Source of the DNA: an uncultured Clostridia bacterium
Lineage (GTDB): Bacteria; Bacillota; Clostridia; Christensenellales; Borkfalkiaceae
Direction: 5' to 3'
Assembly (NCBI GenBank): GCA_947626005.1
Contig: CANQQM010000011.1
Coordinates: forward strand, 1-35,184
Length of the DNA stretch: 35,184 nt
Part shown: piece by piece, positions 16,735 to 24,222 of the stretch
Numbering within the stretch: the stretch's first letter is position 1
Layout of the letters: every line of letters starts with the position of its first letter
Translations under genes and position numbers: made by a program
The notes under the pieces: generated by a model
What the model saw: the letters and a program-made list of their open reading frames with translations, nothing else
What the model was told of the DNA's origin: nothing
Databases searched by the model: none

Positions 16735-16763
16735 GAGACGGCTGTCCGTCTCCCTTTTTTTAC
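16735..16763 (+). terminator. Intrinsic terminator
   Basis: gggagacggctgtccgtctccc followed by TTTTTTT. Confidence 0.85.
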
Positions 16764-16792
16764 TGTTTTTTCGCCCCCATTGGGGCATTTTT

Positions 16793-17680
16793 CTAAATCG
16801 AGGCAAGGAATGTGCGCACCGCCTCGTAGCCCTTTTCCCGCGTTTTCGCTTCGTTCAGGAACTCGTGGCGGCTGTTTTCGAAGAGGATGAGCTCCACCCG
16901 CTTCATCCCCGCCTTGCGGTAGAAGGCGGCAAGTTTTTTGACCCCCTTCCCCATGTCGCCGACGGGATCCTCCGCGCCCGAAAGGAGGAGGATGGGAAGC
17001 TCTCTGTTCAGCCCCTTTTTATACTTCTTCGTGTAGAGGTTTTTAAGGCCGCGGAAGAAATCTTTGTAGAAGCGGTTGGAACAGGTGAACCCGCAGAGAG
17101 GGTCGGCGCGGTACGCCCCGTTGTTCTCCCCGTCGACGGACAGCCATTCGCGGTCGTCGAATTTCTTCGCATACGCCCCGAAGGAGAGTTTTTCGATGAG
17201 CTTGGCGGGCTTTCTCTCCCCCTTGAAGGCGCAGCCGAGGGAGGCGACGAAGGAGCCGAGGTAGACCTCGAAGTCCTTTTTGTAGTTGCTCCCCGCGATG
17301 ACGGCGGCGTCGATCTTGTCGCCGAAGGCGCCGAGGAAGCTCTGCGTCAGAAAGGAGCCGTAGGAGAACCCGAAGAGGATGTATTTGAGGCCCGGGTACT
17401 TCGCGCGGTAGTAATCGGCGATGAACGCTTCGTCGCGCACGGTGGCGCGGAACATGTCTTTCTTCGCATAGCCGAGGGCCTCGGGATGGGTCTTGCCGTG
17501 CCCACGGTGGTCGTCCGCGACGACAAGGTAGCCGTTTTCGTTGAGCATGTGCGCAAACTTTTCGTAGCGGCCTGCGTGTTCCGCCATCCCGTGCACGATC
17601 TGCACGATCCCGCGGGGGGAAGGGACGTCGAGCCATTCGTATACCCAAACAGGGGTCCCGTCAAAACTTTTGAGCTGCAT
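16793..17680 (-). CDS. Alpha/beta hydrolase (lysophospholipase/monoacylglycerol lipase-like)
   Basis: GIVQIVHGMAEHAGRYEKFAHMLNENGYLVVADDHRGHGKT; GFSYGSF nucleophile elbow; C-terminal ENSRHEFLNE. Confidence 0.9.
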   Translation of the reverse strand: MQLKSFDGTPVWVYEWLDVPSPRGIVQIVHGMAEHAGRYEKFAHMLNENGYLVVADDHRGHGKTHPEALGYAKKDMFRATVRDEAFIADYYRAKYPGLKYILFGFSYGSFLTQSFLGAFGDKIDAAVIAGSNYKKDFEVYLGSFVASLGCAFKGERKPAKLIEKLSFGAYAKKFDDREWLSVDGENNGAYRADPLCGFTCSNRFYKDFFRGLKNLYTKKYKKGLNRELPILLLSGAEDPVGDMGKGVKKLAAFYRKAGMKRVELILFENSRHEFLNEAKTREKGYEAVRTFLASI

Positions 17681-17694
17681 AATTTCCTCCTTTA

Positions 17695-18540
17695 TCACCA
17701 TTCTGTTTTGAAGATATTGCGTTTTACAAGCACCCGGGCAAGGGCTTCGAAGCGCTCGGGGGAGAGGATCTCTCCGCGCGCCCCCTCCTCGACGCCCGCC
17801 TCGAGGAGCACCGCCTTCGCCTCCTCACGGGAGAGCTGAAAGGCCCCCATGAGGTTGTTTTCGAGCGTCTTTCTGCGGGAGGAGAACGCCGCACGGACGG
17901 CGGCGCGGAAGGCGGCGTCGTCCTCGACGGGAAGGTCCTGCCCGAAGTCCACCCGAACGAGAGCGGAATCGACGTTGGGGCGGGGATAGAACACGGTCCG
18001 CGGGATCCTCCGCACGATGCGTGCCCTCCCGCGCCGCGCGATCGCGACGGTCACCGCGCCGTAGGCGGCCGTCCCCGGGGAGGCCGTGAAGCGCTCCGCG
18101 ACCTCCTCCTGCACCATGACGGTGAGCGACGTGCACAGCTCCGCCTCTTCGACGAAGCGCAGCACGATGGGAGTCGTGAGGTAATAGGGAAGGTTGGCAA
18201 CGACCATATACGGTTCTCTCTGTCTCCGCTCGAAGGCCGCCGTCGCACACCCCATGAAGTCGCCGAAGATGAGCTCTACGTTCTGAAATCCCGCAAGCGT
18301 CTCCTCGAGGACGGGACGGAGGGTCTTATCCACCTCGAAGGAGATGACCCGCTTTGCCCGCGCCGCCAAGGCACGGGTGAGCGTCCCCGCGCCCGCGCCG
18401 ATCTCGAGGACGGTGGAATTTTCCCCGACGCCCGCGTCCGAGACGATCGCCTCGAGCAGGTTTTGGTCGGTGATGAAGTTCTGTCCGTATTTTTTCTTGT
18501 AGACGAAGGCGTGCCGCCGTAAAATTTCGTTGCTGTCCAT
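17695..18540 (-). CDS. rsmA: 16S rRNA (adenine1518-N6/adenine1519-N6)-dimethyltransferase
   Basis: KKYGQNFITDQNLLEAIV, VLEIGAGAGTLTRAL, VVANLPYYLTTPI. Confidence 0.97.
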   Translation of the reverse strand: MDSNEILRRHAFVYKKKYGQNFITDQNLLEAIVSDAGVGENSTVLEIGAGAGTLTRALAARAKRVISFEVDKTLRPVLEETLAGFQNVELIFGDFMGCATAAFERRQREPYMVVANLPYYLTTPIVLRFVEEAELCTSLTVMVQEEVAERFTASPGTAAYGAVTVAIARRGRARIVRRIPRTVFYPRPNVDSALVRVDFGQDLPVEDDAAFRAAVRAAFSSRRKTLENNLMGAFQLSREEAKAVLLEAGVEEGARGEILSPERFEALARVLVKRNIFKTEW

Positions 18541-18579
18541 AATTCCTCGGCTAAATTGCGTTTTTTTACACATGCTACC

Positions 18580-18597
18580 GTCGGAAGATCTTCCGAC
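18580..18597. repeat. Perfect 18-bp palindrome GTCGGAAGATCTTCCGAC
   Basis: Self-complementary over 18 nt, upstream of rsmA. Confidence 0.9.
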
Positions 18598-18600
18598 AAA

Positions 18601-18639
18601 AGAGAAAACGGGAGTCGGGCGCGCTGCGCTCGGCTCCCG
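18601..18639 (-). terminator. Terminator-like hairpin after the radical SAM gene
   Basis: Minus strand CGGGAGCCGAGCGC-AGC-GCGCCCGACTCCCG followed by TTTTCTCTTTTG. Confidence 0.55.
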
Positions 18640-18646
18640 AACCGTC

Positions 18647-19243
18647 TTATTCGATCATCTCCCGCACGCGGAGGGGAATGTTTCTCTCTTCTGCGAGTTT
18701 TTTACATGCCGCGACCGCCTCTTTCCCGATGCAGTCGACAACGGAAAACCACACCGTTATCCCCTCTTCGCGGCAGCGCACCGCAAAATCGAGCATGGCG
18801 GAAAAGGCCTCCTCCCCCGCCGACGGACGGCAGAGGCGCACATACGACGCCGCGTCGGGCGCATTCATCGACACGTTGACGGCGTCGATCTTCCCCTTGA
18901 GAAGGGGGGCGATGTCCTTCCCGTTATAGAGGGAGCCGTGCCCGTTGGTGTTGAGGCGGGTAGACCCGCCCCGCCGTTTGACCTCTTCGGCGACAGAGAG
19001 CATCTCCCGAAGGCGGCAAGTGGGCTCCCCGAAGCCGCAGAATACGATCTCCTTGTAGGCACGGGGATCGCCGATCTCGGAGAGGACCTTCTCCGCCGAG
19101 GGTTCGCCCTCCTTCAGCCAGAGGGCATAGCCCTCGTACGTCTCCTTCCCCTCCCGCACGCAGAAGGTGCAGCGGTTGGTACAGCGGTTGGTGAGGTTGA
19201 GATAGAGGTTGTCGCCGATCCGATAGGTATAGGTGTCGCTCAT
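18647..19243 (-). CDS. TatD-associated radical SAM protein
   Basis: YLNLTNRCTNRCTFCVR with Cx3Cx2C, GFGEPTCRL; starts with a 4-nt overlap (ATGA) with tatD. Confidence 0.92.
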   Translation of the reverse strand: MSDTYTYRIGDNLYLNLTNRCTNRCTFCVREGKETYEGYALWLKEGEPSAEKVLSEIGDPRAYKEIVFCGFGEPTCRLREMLSVAEEVKRRGGSTRLNTNGHGSLYNGKDIAPLLKGKIDAVNVSMNAPDAASYVRLCRPSAGEEAFSAMLDFAVRCREEGITVWFSVVDCIGKEAVAACKKLAEERNIPLRVREMIE

Positions 19244-19992
19244 AGTTTCGAAAAGAGGGCGCGGGCGTTGCGCCGAACGGTCTCCCTTAATTCCTCTTCG
19301 GGAAGATTTTTGATCCGCGCAAGTTCGCGGAGGATGACGGGGATGTTGGCGGGCGTGTTTTTCTCCCCGCGGAAGGGGGAAAGATAGGGGCTGTCCGTCT
19401 CGGTGAGAAGGCGCTCTATAGGGCACGCCACAGCGCTCTTTACGACGTTTTTCGCGTTTTTGAAGCACACGACCCCGCCGAAAGAGAAGTAGGCGCCGAG
19501 GGAGAGGAACTTCTCGAGGTTCTCCGCCCCGTAGGAATAGCAGTGCATGACAAACCCCGCCTTGAGGCAGTCACGGGCCTCCGTCAAGAGGGCAAGGGTG
19601 TCGGCACAGGCGTCGCGGGAGTGGATCTCGACGGGCAGGGAGAGCTCCTTCGCAAGGCGGAGCTGGCGGGAAAAGACCTCCCGCTGGAGGGCGCGGTCGG
19701 GTTCGGGGTAGTGATAGTCGAGCCCGATCTCCCCCACCGCCACGCATTTTTCCTCCGCCGCAAGGGAGGAAAGCTCGAAAAGGGAGGAGGGGAAGCTCTC
19801 CGCCTCGGAGGGGTGCACGCCGACCGTGAAGTAGGCGCCCTCGTGCTCCCTTGCAAATTGCGCATGCATCTTCGCATGGGGAAGGTTGTCGGCGGCAAGG
19901 ATGACGGTATGCACGCCCGCCGCGCGGATCTTCTCCCATTCGGCGGGAAATTCGTACCCCTCCTCCGCAAAATGGGCGTGGATGTCGATCAT
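19240..19992 (-). CDS. TatD family hydrolase
   Basis: MIDIHAHFAEEGY..., VGEIGLDYHY, MHCYSYGAENLEKFL, TETDSPYLSP. Confidence 0.96.
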   Translation of the reverse strand: MIDIHAHFAEEGYEFPAEWEKIRAAGVHTVILAADNLPHAKMHAQFAREHEGAYFTVGVHPSEAESFPSSLFELSSLAAEEKCVAVGEIGLDYHYPEPDRALQREVFSRQLRLAKELSLPVEIHSRDACADTLALLTEARDCLKAGFVMHCYSYGAENLEKFLSLGAYFSFGGVVCFKNAKNVVKSAVACPIERLLTETDSPYLSPFRGEKNTPANIPVILRELARIKNLPEEELRETVRRNARALFSKL

Positions 19993-21938
19993 CGGACTTC
20001 CGCCCCGCTCTCCACGGCGCGTTCGGGGGAGACGAGGGAGAGCTTCCCCTCTTTGTCCTCCGCGCACAGCACCATTCCCTCGGAGAGCACGCCGCAGAGC
20101 TTTACGGGCTTTAGGTTGGTCACGACGACGACCTTCTTCCCCACCATCTCTTCGGGCGTATAGTATTTTGCGATGCCCGAGACGATCGAGCGCACTTCGT
20201 CGCCGAATCTGACCGTCTCATGCAACAGTTTTTCCGATTTTTTCACCCTTTCGCAGGCGACGACCTCCCCGACGCGCAGTTCGATCTTTCCGAAGTCGTC
20301 GAAGGCGATCTCGGGCTTTTTCTCCTTTGCGGGCGCTTCGCCTTTCTTTTGTTCCGCCTGTTTGGCGGCGACGAGCTTTTCCGCCTCCGCGATCTCCTTC
20401 TTGATGTCGAACCGCGGGAAGATGGGCGGGAGCTTTTCGACGGCCGCCCCCTCCTCAAGCATGCCGAAGGTGAGGGCGTCGAACCCCTCCTCGGGAGAGC
20501 GCGAGAGGGAAGAGAGAATGCGGCCGGGCGCGGCGGGCAGGAAGGGACGGAGAAGAACGGCGACGATGCGTACCGTCTCCGCCAAATTGTAGAGGACGGC
20601 GCCGAGACGAGCACGCTTTGCGGGGTCCTTTGCGAGCAGCCACGGGGTGGTCTCGTCGATGTATTTGTTGGCGCGGGAGATGACCGCAAAGACGGCGCCG
20701 AGCGCTTCGGGCGCGTTGAGGGCGTCCATCGCCCTTTTGACTTTTTCGAAGAGCCCTTCCGCCGCCGCGATGAGTTCCCCGTCGGGGCCCTCCTCTTTGC
20801 CGCGGGGCGGGACCTTCCCGCCGAAGTTCTGCACGATCATCGCCTGTGTGCGGGAGACGAGGTTACCGAGGTCGTTCGCAAGGTCGGCGTTGATACGGGT
20901 GAGGAATTTTTCGTTGGTGTACTCCCCGTCGCTCCCGAAGGGGATCTCGCGGAGAAGGTAGTAGCGCACGGCGTCCGCGCCGTACCGCTTGACGAGCTCG
21001 TAGGGGTCGGTGAGTTCGGGGCGGGCGTTCTCTTTGGACTTGGAGAGTTTCTCCCCGCCGATGAGCAGCCACCCATGCCCGTAGATGCGCTTCGGAAGAG
21101 GCTCTCCGAGCGCCATTAAGATTGCGGGCCAGACGATCGCATGGAAGCGGACGATCTCCTTCCCCACGAGGTGGAGCTCCGCAGGCCAGTACTTTCGATA
21201 GAGGGAATCGTCCCCGCTCCCGTATCCGAGCGCCGAAATGTAGTTGGAGAGCGCATCGATCCACACATAGGCGGTGTGCCTTTGGTCGAAGGGAAGGGGG
21301 ATCCCCCACTTGACCGTCGTCCTCGACACGCTGAGGTCCTGAAGTCCCGCCTTTAAGAAGTTATTCACCATCTCGTTGACGCGGGAGGCGGGCTGTAAGA
21401 ACTCGGGGTCGTCCTCGTAGAGTTTGAGGAGGCGGGGCGCATACTTCGAGAGGCGGAAGAAGTAGCTCTCCTCCTTTTGAAGGGTGACCTCCCTCCCGCA
21501 GTCGGGGCATCTTCCCCCTTTCAGCTGATTCTCCGTCCAGAAGGCCTCGCACGGGGTGCAATAGTAGCCGCTGTACTCCGCCTTGTAGATGTCGCCGCTT
21601 TCGTAGAGCTTTTGATAGATGCGCTGCACACAGGCAACGTGATCGGCGTCCGTCGTGCGGATGAAGCGGTCGTACTTGACGTCGAGGAGCCGCCACATGT
21701 CCTTGAGTTCGGAAACGAGAGGATCGATGAACGCAATGGGTTCGACCCCCCGCTTTGCGGCCTCCTTTTCCACCTTCTGACCGTGTTCGTCCGTCCCCGT
21801 GAGGAAGTAAACATCCTCCCCCATGAGCTTGTGGAAGCGCGCAAGGGCGTCGCAGATGACCGTCGTGTAGCAATGCCCGATGTGCCAATTCCCGCTCGGG
21901 TAGTAGATGGGCGTCGTGATGTAATATTTCTTTGCCAT
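19989..21938 (-). CDS. metG: Methionyl-tRNA synthetase with C-terminal tRNA-binding domain
   Basis: YYITTPIYYPSGNWHIGHCYTT, KLSKSKEN, C-terminal FGKIELRVGEVVACERV. Confidence 0.98.
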   Translation of the reverse strand: MAKKYYITTPIYYPSGNWHIGHCYTTVICDALARFHKLMGEDVYFLTGTDEHGQKVEKEAAKRGVEPIAFIDPLVSELKDMWRLLDVKYDRFIRTTDADHVACVQRIYQKLYESGDIYKAEYSGYYCTPCEAFWTENQLKGGRCPDCGREVTLQKEESYFFRLSKYAPRLLKLYEDDPEFLQPASRVNEMVNNFLKAGLQDLSVSRTTVKWGIPLPFDQRHTAYVWIDALSNYISALGYGSGDDSLYRKYWPAELHLVGKEIVRFHAIVWPAILMALGEPLPKRIYGHGWLLIGGEKLSKSKENARPELTDPYELVKRYGADAVRYYLLREIPFGSDGEYTNEKFLTRINADLANDLGNLVSRTQAMIVQNFGGKVPPRGKEEGPDGELIAAAEGLFEKVKRAMDALNAPEALGAVFAVISRANKYIDETTPWLLAKDPAKRARLGAVLYNLAETVRIVAVLLRPFLPAAPGRILSSLSRSPEEGFDALTFGMLEEGAAVEKLPPIFPRFDIKKEIAEAEKLVAAKQAEQKKGEAPAKEKKPEIAFDDFGKIELRVGEVVACERVKKSEKLLHETVRFGDEVRSIVSGIAKYYTPEEMVGKKVVVVTNLKPVKLCGVLSEGMVLCAEDKEGKLSLVSPERAVESGAEVR

Positions 21939-21973
21939 GCTCTCTTTCTCCGAAACTTTTTCCTGTTTCCCCT

Positions 21974-22002
21974 ATTATAGCGCACTTTCCCCGAAAAGTA
22001 AA
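21974..22002 (-). promoter_or_regulatory. Promoter of the metG operon
   Basis: Minus strand TTTACT (21997-22002), 17 bp spacer, TATAAT (21974-21979). Confidence 0.65.
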
Positions 22003-22021
22003 TTTATTTTGCGGGAACTGC

Positions 22022-22050
22022 TTGCAAAATTCCCACCCCTGTGTTAGAAT
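22022..22050 (+). promoter_or_regulatory. Promoter of the putative lipoprotein gene
   Basis: TTGCAA (22022-22027), 17 bp spacer, TAGAAT (22045-22050). Confidence 0.65.
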
Positions 22051-22079
22051 GAAAACATACAACGGGTAAGGAGGTCGCT

Positions 22080-22637
22080 ATGAGAAAACGGTCGCTGTCG
22101 TTCTCTTTGTTTTTCCTTATGGTTTCCGCGTTTGTATTTTTCGGCGCATGCAACGCGGAAATTCAAATACGGGAAGAAAATGATGAAACCATGGTAAAAC
22201 TCGACAACTGGGGAAACACAGTCGCCGTTTCCACCGTTGAAGTCAATCTGATTACTCTGTTCGGAGAAGAGGATTCGGAGTTCGTATGCTCGACAAGAAG
22301 GAACGATCCGAAAAGAGAAGGGGTGTTTTTATCGGATACCCATTCAAGCGGCACTCCCATAACGGTATCGAGCAATTCGACCTTGGCTTGGTCTTGTCTG
22401 TACTATGATGATTCAAATAATATGCTGATCGCAAAAAAAGATACGATCTGGCTTAAATTCATCAATCGAAAGGATTCCCGAATTTTAGGTTATGCCGTGG
22501 TAAAGGTAAATAAGATCGCCGACTACAACTATGAGGCGACGGTGGTAAAATCGGTAACGTTCCCGAAGGCAGACGGCGCAGATCAAGCGATCACGGAGAA
22601 GGAGGTCAATCGTTTGATCGATAACGTGATCGGATGA
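22080..22637 (+). CDS. Putative lipoprotein of unknown function
   Basis: 185 aa; signal peptide plus lipobox-like FFGAC; RBS TAAGGAGG; lower GC than neighbouring genes. Confidence 0.8.
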   Translation: MRKRSLSFSLFFLMVSAFVFFGACNAEIQIREENDETMVKLDNWGNTVAVSTVEVNLITLFGEEDSEFVCSTRRNDPKREGVFLSDTHSSGTPITVSSNSTLAWSCLYYDDSNNMLIAKKDTIWLKFINRKDSRILGYAVVKVNKIADYNYEATVVKSVTFPKADGADQAITEKEVNRLIDNVIG

Positions 22638-22782
22638 GTTCGCAGAGGAAATCGGAATTCGGGAGTAGAGATCGGCGCGGGGCTTGCCCCGCGCCGCATT
22701 CTTTATCGTGTTGAGCCGCCGCCCTCTTTTCCTCTTGCCCCCTCCGTCGGAGGGGCAGGGGGCGGAAAAAATGAGGTGATAC

Positions 22783-22858
22783 TTCGACACGTGCCTTCGG
22801 CACGGCTCGGTATGACGTAATAGTACTCGCGGTTTCGACAAGCTCAACATGACGTGAT
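22783..22858. repeat. Two REP-like intergenic elements (TTCGACA...GCTC..TATGACGTAAT / TTCGACAAGCTCAACATGACGTGAT)
   Basis: 22783-22821 and 22833-22858 share TTCGACA, GCTC and ATGACGT(A/G)AT; the first has an inserted CGTGCC-TTC-GGCACG hairpin. Confidence 0.6.
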
Positions 22859-22902
22859 TCGGAATGGGGAATAACGGGGCGGGAGGGGGCATAAAATAGC
22901 GC

Positions 22903-23463
22903 ATGAATTTGATTTTCGCGGCGGTGTTCCTCGCGTCCGCGCTCGTCTTTCTCTTTCTCCGCCCCGACGGGTTCCTTGCGGCGATGCTCACGGGGGCGGA
23001 AAAGGCGGCGACGCTCTCTTTGTCCCTCCTCGCCGTCTATTGCGTGTGGTTGGGATTTTTCCGCGTGCTCGAAAAGAGCGGCCTTGAAAAAAAGCTCTCC
23101 TCCCTTCTCCGTCCCGCTCTTAAAAAACTCTTCCGCTCGGACGACGAAGAGGCCCTTTCCCTTGCGGGGGAGAATCTCTCCGCCAACTTTTTGGGACTTC
23201 CCGGTGCGCCCACCCCGCTCGGCATCCGTGCGACGGGGAAATTCCTCGAAAACAAAGAGGAATACGCCGCCGACCTCCTCTTCGTGCTCAACGCGACAAG
23301 TCTCCAGCTCCTCCCGACGACCGTCATCGCCCTCCGCCTTGCGGCGGGCTCTCTTGCCCCCGCGGATATCCTCCTTCCCACCCTCCTTGCGACGGCTTTC
23401 ACCTCCCTTTCTGGCGTTCTTCTTCTCATGGGGGCGGAATTTTTCCGAAGGCGCAGGAAATGA
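22903..23463 (+). CDS. spmA: Spore maturation protein A-like (nucleoside recognition domain)
   Basis: GAEKAATLSLSLLAVYCVWLGFFRVLEKSGL...NLSANFLGLPGAPTPLGIRA. Overlaps spmB by 4 nt. Confidence 0.9.
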   Translation: MNLIFAAVFLASALVFLFLRPDGFLAAMLTGAEKAATLSLSLLAVYCVWLGFFRVLEKSGLEKKLSSLLRPALKKLFRSDDEEALSLAGENLSANFLGLPGAPTPLGIRATGKFLENKEEYAADLLFVLNATSLQLLPTTVIALRLAAGSLAPADILLPTLLATAFTSLSGVLLLMGAEFFRRRRK

Positions 23464-23969
23464 AGTTCGCCGCCCTCCTCATCCCCCTCCTCTTTGTTGC
23501 GCTCTTCATCTTTGCTCTCTTCCGCCGCATCCGCCTCTACGACTGTTTCACGGAGGGGGTGAAGGAAGCCGTGCCCCTCGTCCTCACCCTCTTCCCCTAT
23601 CTTGCCGCCATTCTCATGCTTTCGGAGCTCTTCTCGGAAAGCGGCCTTGCGGACGCCGCCGCCCGTCTCCTTGCCCGTCCTCTCGAGGCCGTCGGGATCC
23701 CCGCCGAGATCGCCCGCCTCGTGCTTATAAAGCCCTTTTCGGGGAGCGGGTCGACCGCCCTTCTTTCCGAACTCCTCTCCGCCTACGGGGCAGACAGCTA
23801 CATCGGGCGGTGCGCCTGTGTCGCCTACGGCTCGAGCGAGACCGTCTTCTACATCTCCGCCGTCTACTTTGCGGGGAAGCGGAAAAAGCTCTTCCGCCCC
23901 ATCCTCATCTCCCTTCTTGCAAACTTCTTGGGGGTCGCCTTCGGGTGCTTCCTCTGCCGTTTCCTTTAG
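23460..23969 (+). CDS. spmB: Spore maturation protein B-like
   Basis: YDCFTEGVKEAVPLVLTLFPYLAAILM...IKPFSGSGSTALLSEL...YGSSETVFYISAVYF. Confidence 0.92.
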   Translation: MKFAALLIPLLFVALFIFALFRRIRLYDCFTEGVKEAVPLVLTLFPYLAAILMLSELFSESGLADAAARLLARPLEAVGIPAEIARLVLIKPFSGSGSTALLSELLSAYGADSYIGRCACVAYGSSETVFYISAVYFAGKRKKLFRPILISLLANFLGVAFGCFLCRFL

Positions 23970-24073
23970 CGGTGTAAACAATTTTCCGTTTTGCCATTTT
24001 CTTTGAGAATTCCTCACAAGTCTTGAAAGGATAGTCTGGAAAAATATTTTTCTTAAAAATTTCGGCAAAATCG

Positions 24074-24103
24074 TTTACTTTTCGAGGGAACGGGGTCTAT
24101 AAT
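24074..24103 (+). promoter_or_regulatory. Promoter in the spmB-ligase intergenic region
   Basis: TTTACT (24074-24079), 18 bp spacer, TATAAT (24098-24103), A/T-rich upstream tract. Confidence 0.6.
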
Positions 24104-24109
24104 ATGGGC

Positions 24110-24204
24110 ACAAACAACAAGCGCCGCGGCGCATGAAAGTGCTCATAATTTTTCCCCCTTATCATATAGCGAAACCCCTCGGAGCGCGAGCTTCGGGGGG
24201 TTTT
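24110..24204 (+). ncRNA. Candidate orphan small RNA (~95 nt)
   Basis: Promoter at 24074-24103 and a plus-strand terminator hairpin (24172-24203, GCGA tetraloop, TTTT) bracket a segment with no credible CDS. Confidence 0.4.
24172..24204 (+). terminator. Plus-strand terminator hairpin with GNRA tetraloop
   Basis: acccctcggagc-GCGA-... arm gcttcggggggt; two G-U pairs form only on plus-strand RNA; followed by TTTT. Confidence 0.65.
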
Positions 24205-24222
24205 GCGTGTTGCTTGGAAAGT

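Noticed and set aside
21939-22079. T-box leader upstream of metG
   Set aside because: The minus-strand leader between the promoter (21974) and ATG is too short, and no T-box sequence is present.
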